DNA of 64,000 nucleotides. Origin: Massilia sp. TS11. Its GTDB lineage: Bacteria; Pseudomonadota; Gammaproteobacteria; Burkholderiales; Burkholderiaceae_D. The first letter of the stretch is position 1. The number at the start of each line of letters is the position of its first letter. The translations under genes were made by a program, and so were the position numbers. Location: positions 186,001 through 250,000 of the forward strand of contig NZ_JAKLTS010000004.1 of NCBI RefSeq assembly GCF_022012445.1, in the 5' to 3' direction. The notes below the pieces were generated by a model that saw only the letters and a list, made by a program, of their open reading frames with translations, did no database searches and had not been told where the DNA came from. Below are positions 8,655 through 17,653 of the stretch, one piece after another.

Positions 8655-9762
8655 GATCGTGCACCTGAGTTCGGCCCATCCGCGCTTCGACAGTCGGATC
8701 TTTGGCAAGCAATGCCGCACGCTCGCGCGCGCCGGCCATGAGGTCAGCCTGGTGGTGGCCGATGGCCGCGGCGACGCCGAGCACGAGGGCGTGTGGATCC
8801 GCGATGCGGGCGCCGCCGGCGGCCGCTGGGACCGGATGCGGCGCGCCACACAGGAGGTGGCGCGGCGCGCGCTGGCGCTCGACGGCGCGCTGTATCACCT
8901 GCACGATCCGGAGCTGCTGCCGGTGGCGCTGCAACTGCGCCGCGCCGGGCGGACCGTGATTTTCGATGCCCACGAGGACCTGCCGCTGCAGTTGCTGGGC
9001 AAACCGTATCTGGGCCCGGTGACGCGGCGCGTGGGCGCACGCGCCGCCGCCGTGGCCGAACGTTATATCGCGCGCCGGCTGTCGGGCGTGGTGGCGGCCA
9101 CGCCGATTATCCGCGACAAATTTCTGACCGTGCAGCCGCGCACGATCGACGTCAATAATTTCCCCGATCCCGAGGAATTCACGCGCGATACGCCGTGGCC
9201 GGACAAGCCGCCCCAGGTCTGCTACGCGGGCAGCATCAGCAGCATCCGCGGCGCGCGCGAGATGCTGCGCGCCTGCGACTACCTGCGTTCGGCCGCCACG
9301 CTGGTCTTGGCCGGCCCGCTGTCGGAAGCGCCGCTGGCGGCGCAGCTGGTGTCGCCGCGCCTGCGCACCCTGGGCGTGCTCGATCAGGCGGGCGTGGCGC
9401 GGCTGCTCGGCCAATCGCGCGCGGGCCTGGTCACCCTGCACCCGTATCAGCATTTTCAGGAAGCCCAGCCGATCAAGCTGTTCGAGTACATGGCGGCCGG
9501 CATTCCTGTCATCGCTTCGGACTTTCCGCGCTGGCGCAGCCTGGTCGAGGGCCACCAGTGCGGATTGCTGGTCGACCCGCGCGACCCGCGCGCGATTGCG
9601 GCCGCCATCGACTACCTGGTCGAGCATCCGGCCGTGGCGCGGCGCATGGGCGAGAACGGCCGCGCCGCCGTGTGCCAGCACTATGCCTGGGACGGCGAGG
9701 CGCGCAAATTGCTCGATTTTTATTCCACCCTGCTCGAGGAGGCGCCATGCTGGCACGCCTGA
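8647..9762 (+). CDS. Glycosyltransferase, GT4 type
   Basis: A 371-residue two-lobed GT-B glycosyltransferase. The N-terminus (IVHLSSAHPRFDSRIFGKQC) matches GT4 proteins of surface-polysaccharide clusters. In the C-terminal lobe, AGSISSIRGAREM starts the donor-binding domain, and KLFEYMAAGIPVIASDFP carries the E-x7-E-like region that contacts the nucleotide sugar. It should add one sugar to the lipid-linked repeat unit on the cytoplasmic face; which one cannot be told. The end overlaps the next gene by 16 bases, whose ribosome binding site (GAGGAGG) lies inside this gene. Confidence 0.85.
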   Translation: MARIVHLSSAHPRFDSRIFGKQCRTLARAGHEVSLVVADGRGDAEHEGVWIRDAGAAGGRWDRMRRATQEVARRALALDGALYHLHDPELLPVALQLRRAGRTVIFDAHEDLPLQLLGKPYLGPVTRRVGARAAAVAERYIARRLSGVVAATPIIRDKFLTVQPRTIDVNNFPDPEEFTRDTPWPDKPPQVCYAGSISSIRGAREMLRACDYLRSAATLVLAGPLSEAPLAAQLVSPRLRTLGVLDQAGVARLLGQSRAGLVTLHPYQHFQEAQPIKLFEYMAAGIPVIASDFPRWRSLVEGHQCGLLVDPRDPRAIAAAIDYLVEHPAVARRMGENGRAAVCQHYAWDGEARKLLDFYSTLLEEAPCWHA

Positions 9763-10442
9763 CCCATTGGTATCACACCGCCCAGACCGTCATGCGCTTG
9801 CCGGTCGCGCAGCTGCATTTCGACAGCCGGCTCAATCCGCGCGAGGTGCCGATGACCTATCAGCGCTTCATGGCGCCGCATCCGCGCTACAAGATCATTC
9901 CACACAAGACCATCGGCGTGGCCCTGCTCGACCTGCGCGACCATGGCGACCCGGCGCGCTATCTGTCGTGGCTGAAGAAACGCTACAACAGCGTGGCGGC
10001 CGCGCGCAAGGCGCGGGGGCTGGGCTATGTCACCCAGCCGATCGACCGCAATGCCTATGTCGAGGACATCTTTGCGATCAACACTTCGCTCAACGAGCGC
10101 CAGGGGCGGCCCATGGCCGAACACTATCAGCGCAAAACCCAGCACTTCGAGGTGGAGCCGAACTTCCGCTATCTGGGCGTGCTCGATAGCGGGGGGCGCC
10201 TATCTGCCTACTGCAATATGGGCTTCTACGGCAATTTCGCCGCCTTCTCGCAGGTGATGGGCTACCGCAATAACGATGGCGCCATGCATCTGCTCATCAT
10301 CGACGTGATCTGCCAGTTGCTGGAGGAAGGCCGCGTCGACTACCTGATGTACGACACCTATTTTGGCGCCCTGCCCGGCATGCAGCGCTTCAAGAGCATG
10401 TTCGGTTTCACTCCTTACCGTGTGCGTTACTCCCTATCATGA
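9747..10442 (+). CDS. GNAT-fold / FemAB-like putative acyltransferase
   Basis: A 231-residue soluble protein of uncertain function. The middle part (FAINTSLNERQGRPM, about residues 111-125) and the C-terminal part (LMYDTYFGALPGMQRFKSMFGF) resemble GNAT/FemAB-like proteins found in capsule and exopolysaccharide clusters. The last segment fits the final alpha-beta element of a GNAT fold. It may acylate or aminoacylate a sugar. I see no diagnostic catalytic residue. GAGGAGG precedes the ATG by 5 bases, and the stop overlaps the next start as ATGA, coupling it tightly to the deacetylase-like gene. Confidence 0.5.
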   Translation: MLARLTHWYHTAQTVMRLPVAQLHFDSRLNPREVPMTYQRFMAPHPRYKIIPHKTIGVALLDLRDHGDPARYLSWLKKRYNSVAAARKARGLGYVTQPIDRNAYVEDIFAINTSLNERQGRPMAEHYQRKTQHFEVEPNFRYLGVLDSGGRLSAYCNMGFYGNFAAFSQVMGYRNNDGAMHLLIIDVICQLLEEGRVDYLMYDTYFGALPGMQRFKSMFGFTPYRVRYSLS

Positions 10443-11212
10443 AAAGCCTCGTGCACCGGCTCTACAGCCATTACCTGATGCCCTCGCGTCTGCCGCTCTA
10501 TGCCGAGCTGCTGACCCAGGCCCGCAAACACGGCTATCAACTGCTGACGGTAAAGGCGGCGGCTGCGCTGCAGCCCGATGCCCTGCCCGAGCGGATGATG
10601 GTGCTGCGGCACGACATCGATTCCGACCTGGACACGGCGCGCGCCTGGTTCCGCGAAGAGCAGCGTCAGGACGTGCGCGCGACCTATTATTTTCGTCTGT
10701 CGACGCTCGACCGCGGGCTGATGCGCGATCTGGCCGACTATGGCAGCGAAGTCGGCTATCACTACGAGGAGGTGGCCAGCTTCGCCAAGCGCGAACGGCT
10801 GCGCCGGCCGGAGCAGGTGCAGGCCAATCTGGAACGCATGGGCGCGGCGTTCGAGCAGCATCTGGGCCAGGTCGAGCATCTGGCCGGCTGCAAGGTGCAT
10901 ACGGTGGCCAGCCACGGCGACTTCGCCAATCGCAAGCTCGGCATCAGCAACACGGTGCTGTTGGCCGACGCCGCGCTGCGCCAGCGCTGCGGCATTGCCT
11001 GCGAGGCCTATGACGCCAGCTTCCTGGCGCGCTTCGATTGCTATATCAGCGATAAGCCGGCGCCGGTCTACTTCCATCCGCTGTCGCCCTTTGCCGCCAT
11101 GGGCCGCCATGCGCGCATCTGCCTGCTCACCCATCCGGTGCAGTGGCGCGTGAACTGGGCGGAAAACCTGCGCCTGGACGTCGGGCGCGTGATGGAAGGC
11201 CTGCAGTGGTAG
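10439..11212 (+). CDS. Polysaccharide deacetylase-like protein (NodB/CE4-type fold)
   Basis: A 257-residue protein with the layout of divergent NodB-fold deacetylases. VLRHDIDSDLDTA carries the first-motif Asp pair, SEVGYHYEE corresponds to the histidine metal-ligand motif (usually HxxxH, here altered), then VASHGDF, and LLTHPVQW near the C-terminus gives the last catalytic motif. It has no signal peptide, so it would act on a precursor in the cytoplasm rather than on the exported polymer. It may remove an N- or O-acetyl group from a nucleotide- or lipid-linked sugar. The pairing with the preceding GNAT-like protein suggests an exchange of acyl groups. Confidence 0.68.
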   Translation: MKSLVHRLYSHYLMPSRLPLYAELLTQARKHGYQLLTVKAAAALQPDALPERMMVLRHDIDSDLDTARAWFREEQRQDVRATYYFRLSTLDRGLMRDLADYGSEVGYHYEEVASFAKRERLRRPEQVQANLERMGAAFEQHLGQVEHLAGCKVHTVASHGDFANRKLGISNTVLLADAALRQRCGIACEAYDASFLARFDCYISDKPAPVYFHPLSPFAAMGRHARICLLTHPVQWRVNWAENLRLDVGRVMEGLQW

Positions 11213-11222
11213 GCCAGGCACC

Positions 11223-12464
11223 ATGCGTATCCTGCTCATCAATCATTACGCCGGTTCGCCGCGCCACGGCATGGAGTTCCGGCCCTACTACCTGGCGCGC
11301 GAATGGGTCGCGGCCGGGCACGAGGTGCATATCGTCGCCGCCGATCAGTCGCACCTGCGCCAGCGCGGGCCCTGCCTCGGCGGGCGCGACTGGCTCGATG
11401 AAGACATCGACGGCATCCACTACCGCTGGCTGGCGACGCCGCGCTATCAAGGCAATGGGCTGAGCCGGGCGCGCAATCTGGCGGCCTTCGTCCAGAGCCT
11501 GTGGCGGCTGGCGCCCGCATTGGCGCGCCAGTGGCGGCCGGAGGTGGTGATCGCCTCCAGCACCTACCCGGCCGATATCTGGCCGGCGCGCCGCATCGCG
11601 CGCCTGGCCGGTGCGCGCCTGGTGTTCGAGGTCCATGACCTGTGGCCGCTCAGTCCCATGGAACTGGGGCCGATGTCACGCTGGCACCCCTTCATCGTGC
11701 TGATGCAGGCGGCCGAGGACTACGCCTACCGCCATGCGGACCGGGTGGTGTCGATCCTGCCCAAGGTGGGGCCGCATATGGCGGCGCACGGGCTGGACCT
11801 GAGCAAGCTGCATATCGTGCCCAATGGCGTGGCGGTGGCCGAGTGGCGCGCCGGCGGCGCCAGTCTCAGTCCCGCTCTCGCCAGCCTGTTCGCCCAGTGG
11901 CGCGCCCAGGGCCGGCTGGTGGTCGGCTATGCGGGCAGCCACGGTCTGGCCAATGCCCTGCACATCCTGCTGCAGGCGGCCGATCTGCTGCGCGAACTGC
12001 CGCTGGTGTTCGTACTGGCCGGCCAGGGACCGGAGAAGGCGCAGCTGCGCGCGCTGGCCTCGGAACTGCAGCTGCGCCAGGTGCACTTTCTGGCGCCGCT
12101 GCCCAAGCCGCAGATGCCGGCCCTGCTGGCCCAATTCGATATCGCCTATCTGGGCTGGCGGCGCCAGTCGCTGTACCGCTTCGGCATCGCGCCCAACAAA
12201 CTGGGCGACTACATGATGGCTGGATGCCCGATCGTGCATGCGGTCGATGCCGGCAACGACCCGGTGCGCGAGGCCGGCTGCGGCCTGTCGGTGCCGCCCG
12301 AAGACCCGGCCGCCCTGGCGCGCGCCCTGCGCTCGCTGGCTGCGATGGCGCCCGACGCGCGCCGCGCGCTGGGCCGGCGCGGACGCGAACACGCGCTGCG
12401 CCACCTCGACTACGCCGTACTGGCGTCCCGCTTTCTCAGTGCCTGTGTGGAGGAATCGCCATGA
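11223..12464 (+). CDS. Glycosyltransferase, GT4 type (WbuB-like)
   Basis: A 413-residue GT-B enzyme. The N-terminus [20 protein letters not shown], the [11 protein letters not shown] segment and [16 protein letters not shown] are typical of WbuB/CapM-type GT4 transferases. IVPNGV marks the donor domain, and [22 protein letters not shown] is the nucleotide-sugar binding block. It should extend the repeat unit on undecaprenyl phosphate in the cytoplasm. It begins 10 bases after the deacetylase-like gene and ends by ATGA overlap with the aminotransferase. Confidence 0.87.
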   Translation: MRILLINHYAGSPRHGMEFRPYYLAREWVAAGHEVHIVAADQSHLRQRGPCLGGRDWLDEDIDGIHYRWLATPRYQGNGLSRARNLAAFVQSLWRLAPALARQWRPEVVIASSTYPADIWPARRIARLAGARLVFEVHDLWPLSPMELGPMSRWHPFIVLMQAAEDYAYRHADRVVSILPKVGPHMAAHGLDLSKLHIVPNGVAVAEWRAGGASLSPALASLFAQWRAQGRLVVGYAGSHGLANALHILLQAADLLRELPLVFVLAGQGPEKAQLRALASELQLRQVHFLAPLPKPQMPALLAQFDIAYLGWRRQSLYRFGIAPNKLGDYMMAGCPIVHAVDAGNDPVREAGCGLSVPPEDPAALARALRSLAAMAPDARRALGRRGREHALRHLDYAVLASRFLSACVEESP

Positions 12465-13615
12465 ATCCAAGCTTTCTGCCATTCGCCCTGCCCGAGCTGG
12501 GCGAAGAAGAAGTCGATGAAGTGATTGCCTGCCTGCGCTCGGGCTGGATCACCACCGGCCCGCGCGCGCGCCGCTTCGAACAGGCCTTTGCCGATTACCT
12601 GGGCGGCGGCGTGCATGCGCTGGCCGTCAATTCCGCCACGGCGGGTCTGCATCTGGCGCTGGAGGCGCTCGGCATCGGCGCGGGCGACGAGGTGATTGTG
12701 CCGACCATGACCTTCACCGCCACGGCCGAAGTGGTGCGCTATCTGGGAGCCGATCCGGTCATCGTGGACGTCGACCCGGTCACGCTGAACCTCGATCCGC
12801 TGACGGTGGCACGCGCCGTGACACCTCGCACGCGCGCCATCATCCCCGTGCATTACGCGGGCCTGCCCTGCGCCATGGACGCGCTGTTCGAACTGGCCGA
12901 GGCGCATGGGCTGCGCGTGGTGGAGGACGCGGCGCATGCCTTCCCGACGCGCTACCGCGGACGCCTGGTGGGCACGCTGGACAGCGACGTGACGGTGTTT
13001 AGCTTCTATGCCAACAAGACCATCACCACGGGTGAAGGCGGCATGGTGGTCACGCGCGATCCGGCCATCGCCGAGCGCGTACGGGTGATGCGCCTGCACG
13101 GCATCAGCCAGGATGCATTCGAACGCTATACCGCGCAGCGGCCGTCCTGGCATTATCTGGTGGTGGCGCCCGGCTACAAATACAATCTGCCCGATCTGGC
13201 GGCGGCGGTCGGCCTGCAGCAGCTGCGCAAGATCGATCGCTTTCTCGTCCGCCGCCAAGCCCTGGCGCGCCGTTACGCCGAGGGGCTGCAATGCCTGCCG
13301 CTGCAGCTGCCGCTCGATGCGGCGGCCGACAGCCAGCATGCCTGGCATCTGTACCCGGTGCGCCTGACGCGCGAGGCGGCGATCACGCGCGATGGTCTGA
13401 TCGAGAAGCTGGCCGAACGCGGCATCGGCACCAGCGTGCATTTCATTCCCCTGCATCGCCATCCGTACTGGCGCGACCACTATCAGTTGCGGCCCGAGCA
13501 ATTTCCGCACGCGGAGGCGGCCTATCACCGCATGCTGAGTCTGCCACTGTACACGCGCATGAGCGATAGCGACCAGGACCGGGTGATTCAGGCCGTGCGG
13601 GAGCTGCTATGTTAG
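12461..13615 (+). CDS. Nucleotide-sugar aminotransferase (DegT/DnrJ/EryC1/StrS)
   Basis: A 384-residue PLP enzyme distinct from the WbpE-like one. It has [17 protein letters not shown] at the N-terminus, [17 protein letters not shown] for the phosphate-binding turn, and the PLP lysine K186 in [15 protein letters not shown]. This SFxxNK(x)ITTGEGG form is the one seen in PglE/PseC-type enzymes that act at C4 of 4-keto-6-deoxy sugars. Together with the 4,6-dehydratase at 2258 it could make a UDP-4-amino-4,6-dideoxy sugar. It sits directly before the initiating phosphoglycosyltransferase, which often uses such a sugar. The regiospecificity is inference. Confidence 0.86.
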   Translation: MNPSFLPFALPELGEEEVDEVIACLRSGWITTGPRARRFEQAFADYLGGGVHALAVNSATAGLHLALEALGIGAGDEVIVPTMTFTATAEVVRYLGADPVIVDVDPVTLNLDPLTVARAVTPRTRAIIPVHYAGLPCAMDALFELAEAHGLRVVEDAAHAFPTRYRGRLVGTLDSDVTVFSFYANKTITTGEGGMVVTRDPAIAERVRVMRLHGISQDAFERYTAQRPSWHYLVVAPGYKYNLPDLAAAVGLQQLRKIDRFLVRRQALARRYAEGLQCLPLQLPLDAAADSQHAWHLYPVRLTREAAITRDGLIEKLAERGIGTSVHFIPLHRHPYWRDHYQLRPEQFPHAEAAYHRMLSLPLYTRMSDSDQDRVIQAVRELLC

Positions 13616-15258
13616 CCAAGCGCTGCTTCGACGTGGCGGCGGCCATGCTCGGTTTGCTTCTGTTGAGCCCGCTGCTGGGTCTGATTGGCTTGTCGATCCG
13701 GCTCGATTCCCCGGGGCCGGTGCTGTTTCGCCAGACGCGTATCGGCCGCCACGGCGTGCCTTTCACGATACTGAAATTTCGGACGATGCGGGCCGACGCG
13801 GCCCAGGCCTGTCAGCTGTCGGTGCGTGCCGATCCGCGCATCACACGGGCGGGCGCCCTGTTGCGCCGGACCAAGCTGGACGAGCTGCCGCAGCTGATCA
13901 ATGTGCTGCGCGGCGAGATGAGCCTGGTCGGTCCGCGGCCCGAGGTGGCGCGCTATGTGGCCTGGTATCCGGAGGCCGTGCGCCAGACTGTGCTGTCGGT
14001 CACGCCCGGCATTACGGACTGGGCCGCGATCCGCTACCGCGACGAAAGCCGCCTGCTCGATGGCGCGCATGACCCCGAGCGCGTGTACCGCGACCAGATT
14101 CTGCCGGTCAAACTCGGCTATTACCTCGACTATGTGCGGACGCGCAGCTTCGGCCAGGACGTGCGGATTCTGCTGGCCACCGTGGGCGCCCTGCTGTGGC
14201 GCGAGGTGCCGGCCCTGCCCGCGCAGGCAGATTGGCGCACCAGCGTCATCGCCCTGCTGCGTGGCCTGGCGGCACTGGAAGTGGCGGCTGCCCATCTGCG
14301 CGCGGCGGTGTTTCCGGGCATGCGCTCGATTAGCGATCCGCCACTGTGGCTGCAGGCGCTGGCCTTTCTGACCGGCTTTGCGCATCAGGCCGTTGTGCTG
14401 TTTTTTGTGCTGTCCGGCTGGCTGGTGGGCGGCAGTCTGCTGGAGAAGTTCCGCCGGCCGCTGGCTTACGAGCACTATGCAATCGACCGCATCAGCCGGC
14501 TGTGGACAGTGCTGCTGCCATGTTTGCTGCTGAGCGCGGTGCTGGCCGGACAGCTGCCCGATTGGCCTGTCTTGCTCGGCAATCTGTTCGGATGGCAGAC
14601 CCTGGTCGTGCCCGCATTCGGCGGCAATTTCCCGCTCTGGTCGCTCGTGAACGAAACGGCCTACTACGCGATGTTCCCGCTGCTGCTGGCGGCCGCGACG
14701 GCTACGAGCAGCGCGCGCCGCTGGCTGGCGGCGGGTCTCGTCTCGCTGTGGCTGGGCCTGGCGCCGGCCGCCCTGAGTCTGTATTTTCTGGTGTGGCTGA
14801 TCGGAGCGGCCGCCTCGCGTCTGCGCTTGCCCGCCGCGGCGGGTCTGGCCGTGCCGGCCTGGCTCGGTTTTGCCGCCCTGGCCGCCTATCTGCGCCTGCG
14901 CGGCTGGAATGACGATCTCGACCTGCGCTCGATTGGGCAGGATCTGCTGTATGGCGCTATGTTTGGTCTGTGCCTGGCGTTGCTGCCGGGGGGCGCGCGG
15001 CGCGGCCTGACGCCGCGGCTGGCCGAGAGTGCGGCCGGTCTGGCCGCCTTCTCGTTCACGCTGTATGTGATGCACATGCCGCTGTTGTGGGCCTTGCAGC
15101 CGGCGCCACTCGATCCGTACGCGACGACCAGCCTGCTGCATTATCTGCAGTGGCTGGCCGCCATCGTGTTCGGATCATCGCTCTGCTACGCCGCCTTCGA
15201 GGCGCACACGGGAGCCGTGCGCGCCTGGCTCAAGCGGCGTCTGCTGCCCGAGGCTTAG
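13609..15258 (+). CDS. Fusion: initiating phosphoglycosyltransferase + acyltransferase 3
   Basis: A 549-residue protein with two catalytic units. Residues 1-200 are a monotopic bacterial sugar transferase (PglC/WcaJ core): a reentrant hydrophobic helix (10-30), [18 protein letters not shown], the catalytic Asp-Glu pair D91-E92 in [11 protein letters not shown], and SLVGPRPE. It would move a phospho-sugar to undecaprenyl phosphate. Residues 208-549 are an acyltransferase 3 domain with about ten membrane helices: [15 protein letters not shown] with the conserved His near 229, and [13 protein letters not shown] as the Arg-rich motif. The frame is continuous with no sign of an artificial join. 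It ends the plus-strand operon and overlaps the convergent lipoprotein gene by 4 bases. The start overlaps the aminotransferase end by 7 bases. Confidence 0.87.
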   Translation: MLAKRCFDVAAAMLGLLLLSPLLGLIGLSIRLDSPGPVLFRQTRIGRHGVPFTILKFRTMRADAAQACQLSVRADPRITRAGALLRRTKLDELPQLINVLRGEMSLVGPRPEVARYVAWYPEAVRQTVLSVTPGITDWAAIRYRDESRLLDGAHDPERVYRDQILPVKLGYYLDYVRTRSFGQDVRILLATVGALLWREVPALPAQADWRTSVIALLRGLAALEVAAAHLRAAVFPGMRSISDPPLWLQALAFLTGFAHQAVVLFFVLSGWLVGGSLLEKFRRPLAYEHYAIDRISRLWTVLLPCLLLSAVLAGQLPDWPVLLGNLFGWQTLVVPAFGGNFPLWSLVNETAYYAMFPLLLAAATATSSARRWLAAGLVSLWLGLAPAALSLYFLVWLIGAAASRLRLPAAAGLAVPAWLGFAALAAYLRLRGWNDDLDLRSIGQDLLYGAMFGLCLALLPGGARRGLTPRLAESAAGLAAFSFTLYVMHMPLLWALQPAPLDPYATTSLLHYLQWLAAIVFGSSLCYAAFEAHTGAVRAWLKRRLLPEA

Positions 15259-17516
15259 CGGTACTGGTAGGCGCCGAGCCCGATCGGGGTGCGCTGGTAG
15301 CCGTCGATGTCGGTCGTCGGTGCCAGCGTGGTGCTGCCCGTGCCGATCGCGGGCGAGGTCGACTTCAGGTGGTAGTCGGCGCTGCCGGTGCGGCTGTAGG
15401 TGCTGAACTGGGGATCGGCACTGACCGTGCTCTTCGCGCTCAGACCGTTCCTCAGGCTCAGGTTGTAGCTGGCGTTCTGGTACACGAGGTTATTCGTGTA
15501 GACATTGTGGATGCCCGTCGTGCCCTGCTCCGAGATACCGTACTTGTTGTCGAAAACGATATTGTTGGTCACACGCACGTTGTCGGCGCCGCTGGTGTCG
15601 TAGTAGAAATCACCGCCGCCGACGATGATGCCGAAGGTCGAGCTGGTCACGGTGTTATTCGCGATCAGCACATCCGAGGCGTCGTGCCACAGGTGAATGG
15701 CCGCCTGGCCGACACGGTAGACCACGTTGTTCTGGATGCTGCCCGTGGTGCTCATGTAGATACCCTGAATGTAGGCGCAACCGGCGGTGCCGATATCGTG
15801 CACGGTGTTGTTGATCACGTCCGTGGCGACCCCATGGTAGTAGCTGTCGATGCCGATGGCCGAACCGCCGGCGCTCGTGCAGGCCACATTGGTGGCGATA
15901 TGGTGCACGTGGTTGCCCTTGATCTTGCCGTAGGAACCACCCGTGTAGATGCCGTGCAGCCAGGGCGTGCCGCCCTGCGGGCTGGAGCCGTCGATGTCAA
16001 AGCCATTGATTTCGACATAGTTGCCGCGGTTGTCCCAGGCCGTGTCATTGCTCGAGCTGGCCGGCGGTACGATGCGCGCGCCCCACTTGGTGCTCGACAC
16101 ATAGTAGATGCGGGCCGTGGCGGTGCCGCTCGTGGTCGTCTTGAAACCACCGTAATAGGTGCCGGGCGCGACATGGACCGTGGTATCCGGCTTGGCCAGG
16201 GCGGCGGCGCGGGCAATGGTCTTCAGCGGCGCGCTGGCGGTGCCGGGGTTGCTGTCCGAACCCGTGGTGGCCACGTACAGGTGATAGGCGGTGACGGCGC
16301 TGAAGGCCGGTTCCGGCGGCTGGGCCGAGGCCACATACTGGTAGGCGCCGATATCGACGGTGGTGCTGGAACGGGTCACGCCGTCCAGGTCGGTGCTGGG
16401 CGCATCGGCGCTGTAGGCGCGGCCGATCGCGGCCGAGCCCGTGGCCAGATGATAGTCGCCGCCGCCGGTGCGCACATAATTGATGAAGCCGGGCGCCGCG
16501 CTGACCGTGGCGCTGGCCGTCAGACCGTTTTGGAGCTGGAAATCAAGCATCGCATTCTGGTTCATCAGGTTGTTGCGGTAGACATTGTGGGTGCCGGTGG
16601 CCCCACGCTCGACGACACCATAGCGGTTATCGACGATGATATTGTTAGACACCGTGGAGTAGTCGTTGGGTCCGCTGGTGCTGTAATAATCTCCGCTGCC
16701 GACCAGCACGCCGATATTGGCATTGAAGATCGTATTGTTGACGACCTTGGCGCGCGTGGCGTCGTGCCAGAGCTGCACGGCGGCGTCAGAGACTGCATAG
16801 ATCAGGTTGTTCTTCACATCGCTGTCCGGGGTGCTGACATACATGCCGAACATCGTCTGGCAGCCAGCGACGCCAATATCGTGCACGAGGTTCGCATACA
16901 CGTCGTTATTGGTGCCTTTGTAATAGCTGTCGGCGCCGATGCCGCCGCCCGACAGACAGCTGCCGCTGGCGCCGATGTGGTGCACGTGGTTATTCTTGAT
17001 GACGTCGTTGCCGCCTCCCGTGTAGATGCCGGTCGACCAGGGCGTGCCGCTCTGGACGGCGCTGCCATCGACCTCGAAGCCGTCGATGTCCACATAGCTG
17101 CCGCGGTTGTCCCAGGCGGCGGCCGTGCTCGAATTGGCCGGCGGCACAATGCGCGCGCCCCACTTCTTGTCCGACACGAAGCGGATGCGGGCCGTGGCGG
17201 TGCCGCTGACCGTGGTCTGGAAGCCACCCGCATAGGTGCCTGCCGCCACGTGGATGGTGCTGCCCGGGCCGGCCAGCTGGGCGGCGCGGCTGATGGTTTT
17301 GAGCGGTGCGCTGGACGTACCGGCATTGGTGTCGGCGCCGCTCGTGCTCACATAAATGTCGGTCAGCGTGGCGCTGGTGCCGATGCTGGCGAATTGGGTC
17401 GGCGCCTGCGCGCTGCTGCCAGCTGCGCCATCGGCGCCGCCGCCACATGCACTGAGCAGGGAGCCCAGGGCGGCGGTGATCAAGAGGGACAGGGTCGAAG
17501 TGTTGCGGAGTTTCAT
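15255..17516 (-). CDS. Secreted tandem right-handed beta-helix lipoprotein
   Basis: A 753-residue protein with a lipoprotein signal peptide ending in LLSAC-GGG (lipobox Cys24), so it should be anchored in the outer membrane. The mature part is two copies of a pectate-lyase-like parallel beta-helix domain, about residues 53-395 and 412-753. The copies share blocks such as GTATARI, KWGARIVPPA, AWDNRG, HVHHI and GAYQY. The start of each copy (YVSTSGADTNAGTSSAPLKT) matches the DUF1565-type N-cap. It may bind or cleave the polymer made by the neighbouring genes; no catalytic residue can be assigned. It is on its own transcript, separated from wzc by a strong terminator, and its ribosome binding site is inside a hairpin. 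Confidence 0.82.
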   Translation of the reverse strand: MKLRNTSTLSLLITAALGSLLSACGGGADGAAGSSAQAPTQFASIGTSATLTDIYVSTSGADTNAGTSSAPLKTISRAAQLAGPGSTIHVAAGTYAGGFQTTVSGTATARIRFVSDKKWGARIVPPANSSTAAAWDNRGSYVDIDGFEVDGSAVQSGTPWSTGIYTGGGNDVIKNNHVHHIGASGSCLSGGGIGADSYYKGTNNDVYANLVHDIGVAGCQTMFGMYVSTPDSDVKNNLIYAVSDAAVQLWHDATRAKVVNNTIFNANIGVLVGSGDYYSTSGPNDYSTVSNNIIVDNRYGVVERGATGTHNVYRNNLMNQNAMLDFQLQNGLTASATVSAAPGFINYVRTGGGDYHLATGSAAIGRAYSADAPSTDLDGVTRSSTTVDIGAYQYVASAQPPEPAFSAVTAYHLYVATTGSDSNPGTASAPLKTIARAAALAKPDTTVHVAPGTYYGGFKTTTSGTATARIYYVSSTKWGARIVPPASSSNDTAWDNRGNYVEINGFDIDGSSPQGGTPWLHGIYTGGSYGKIKGNHVHHIATNVACTSAGGSAIGIDSYYHGVATDVINNTVHDIGTAGCAYIQGIYMSTTGSIQNNVVYRVGQAAIHLWHDASDVLIANNTVTSSTFGIIVGGGDFYYDTSGADNVRVTNNIVFDNKYGISEQGTTGIHNVYTNNLVYQNASYNLSLRNGLSAKSTVSADPQFSTYSRTGSADYHLKSTSPAIGTGSTTLAPTTDIDGYQRTPIGLGAYQYR
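15258..17360 (-). repeat. Two-copy internal duplication within beta-helix gene
   Basis: The coding sequence for the two beta-helix domains (roughly 17360-16330 and 16283-15258) is a direct tandem duplication. Similarity is visible at DNA level, for example around 17150-17220 versus 16080-16140, where the same codons for GTATARI are used. The modules are about 1 kb each and diverged mainly in loop regions. Confidence 0.75.
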
Positions 17517-17523
17517 CAGAGTA

Positions 17524-17551
17524 CCTTGCTCTTTGGTGATTCAGAGCAAGG
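17524..17551 (-). promoter_or_regulatory. Hairpin that would sequester the ribosome binding site
   Basis: On the minus strand CCTTGCTCT (17551-17543) and AGAGCAAGG (17532-17524) form a perfect 9-bp stem with a 10-base loop. The AAGG that serves the beta-helix gene lies in the 3' arm, 7 bases before the ATG at 17516. Folding would hide it, so translation could depend on temperature, a protein or an RNA. Confidence 0.5.
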
Positions 17552-17590
17552 TTTGACTCGAGGAAACTTCCAAAGTTCAATGCTTTTGGA

Positions 17591-17627
17591 AAAAAAATTC
17601 CTGCAGGATTTAAGTCCTGCAGGAATT
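17591..17627 (-). terminator. Strong intrinsic terminator after wza-wzc
   Basis: On the minus strand a perfect 13-bp stem (17627-17615 paired with 17608-17596, core CCTGCAGGA) with a 6-base loop is followed by a run of 7 T residues. It lies 27 bases after the Wzc-like stop codon and should end the wza-wzc transcript before the beta-helix gene. Confidence 0.88.
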
Positions 17628-17653
17628 GTTTAACAGCCGGGAACGTTCAGGAT

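Noticed and set aside
15258..17360. CRISPR-like or other repeat array
   Set aside because: The repetition is one diverged tandem duplication of a coding domain, not short regularly spaced repeats.
14970..17633. An 887-codon open frame on the plus strand across the beta-helix gene
   Set aside because: Antisense of the duplicated lipoprotein gene; its repeats only mirror that duplication.
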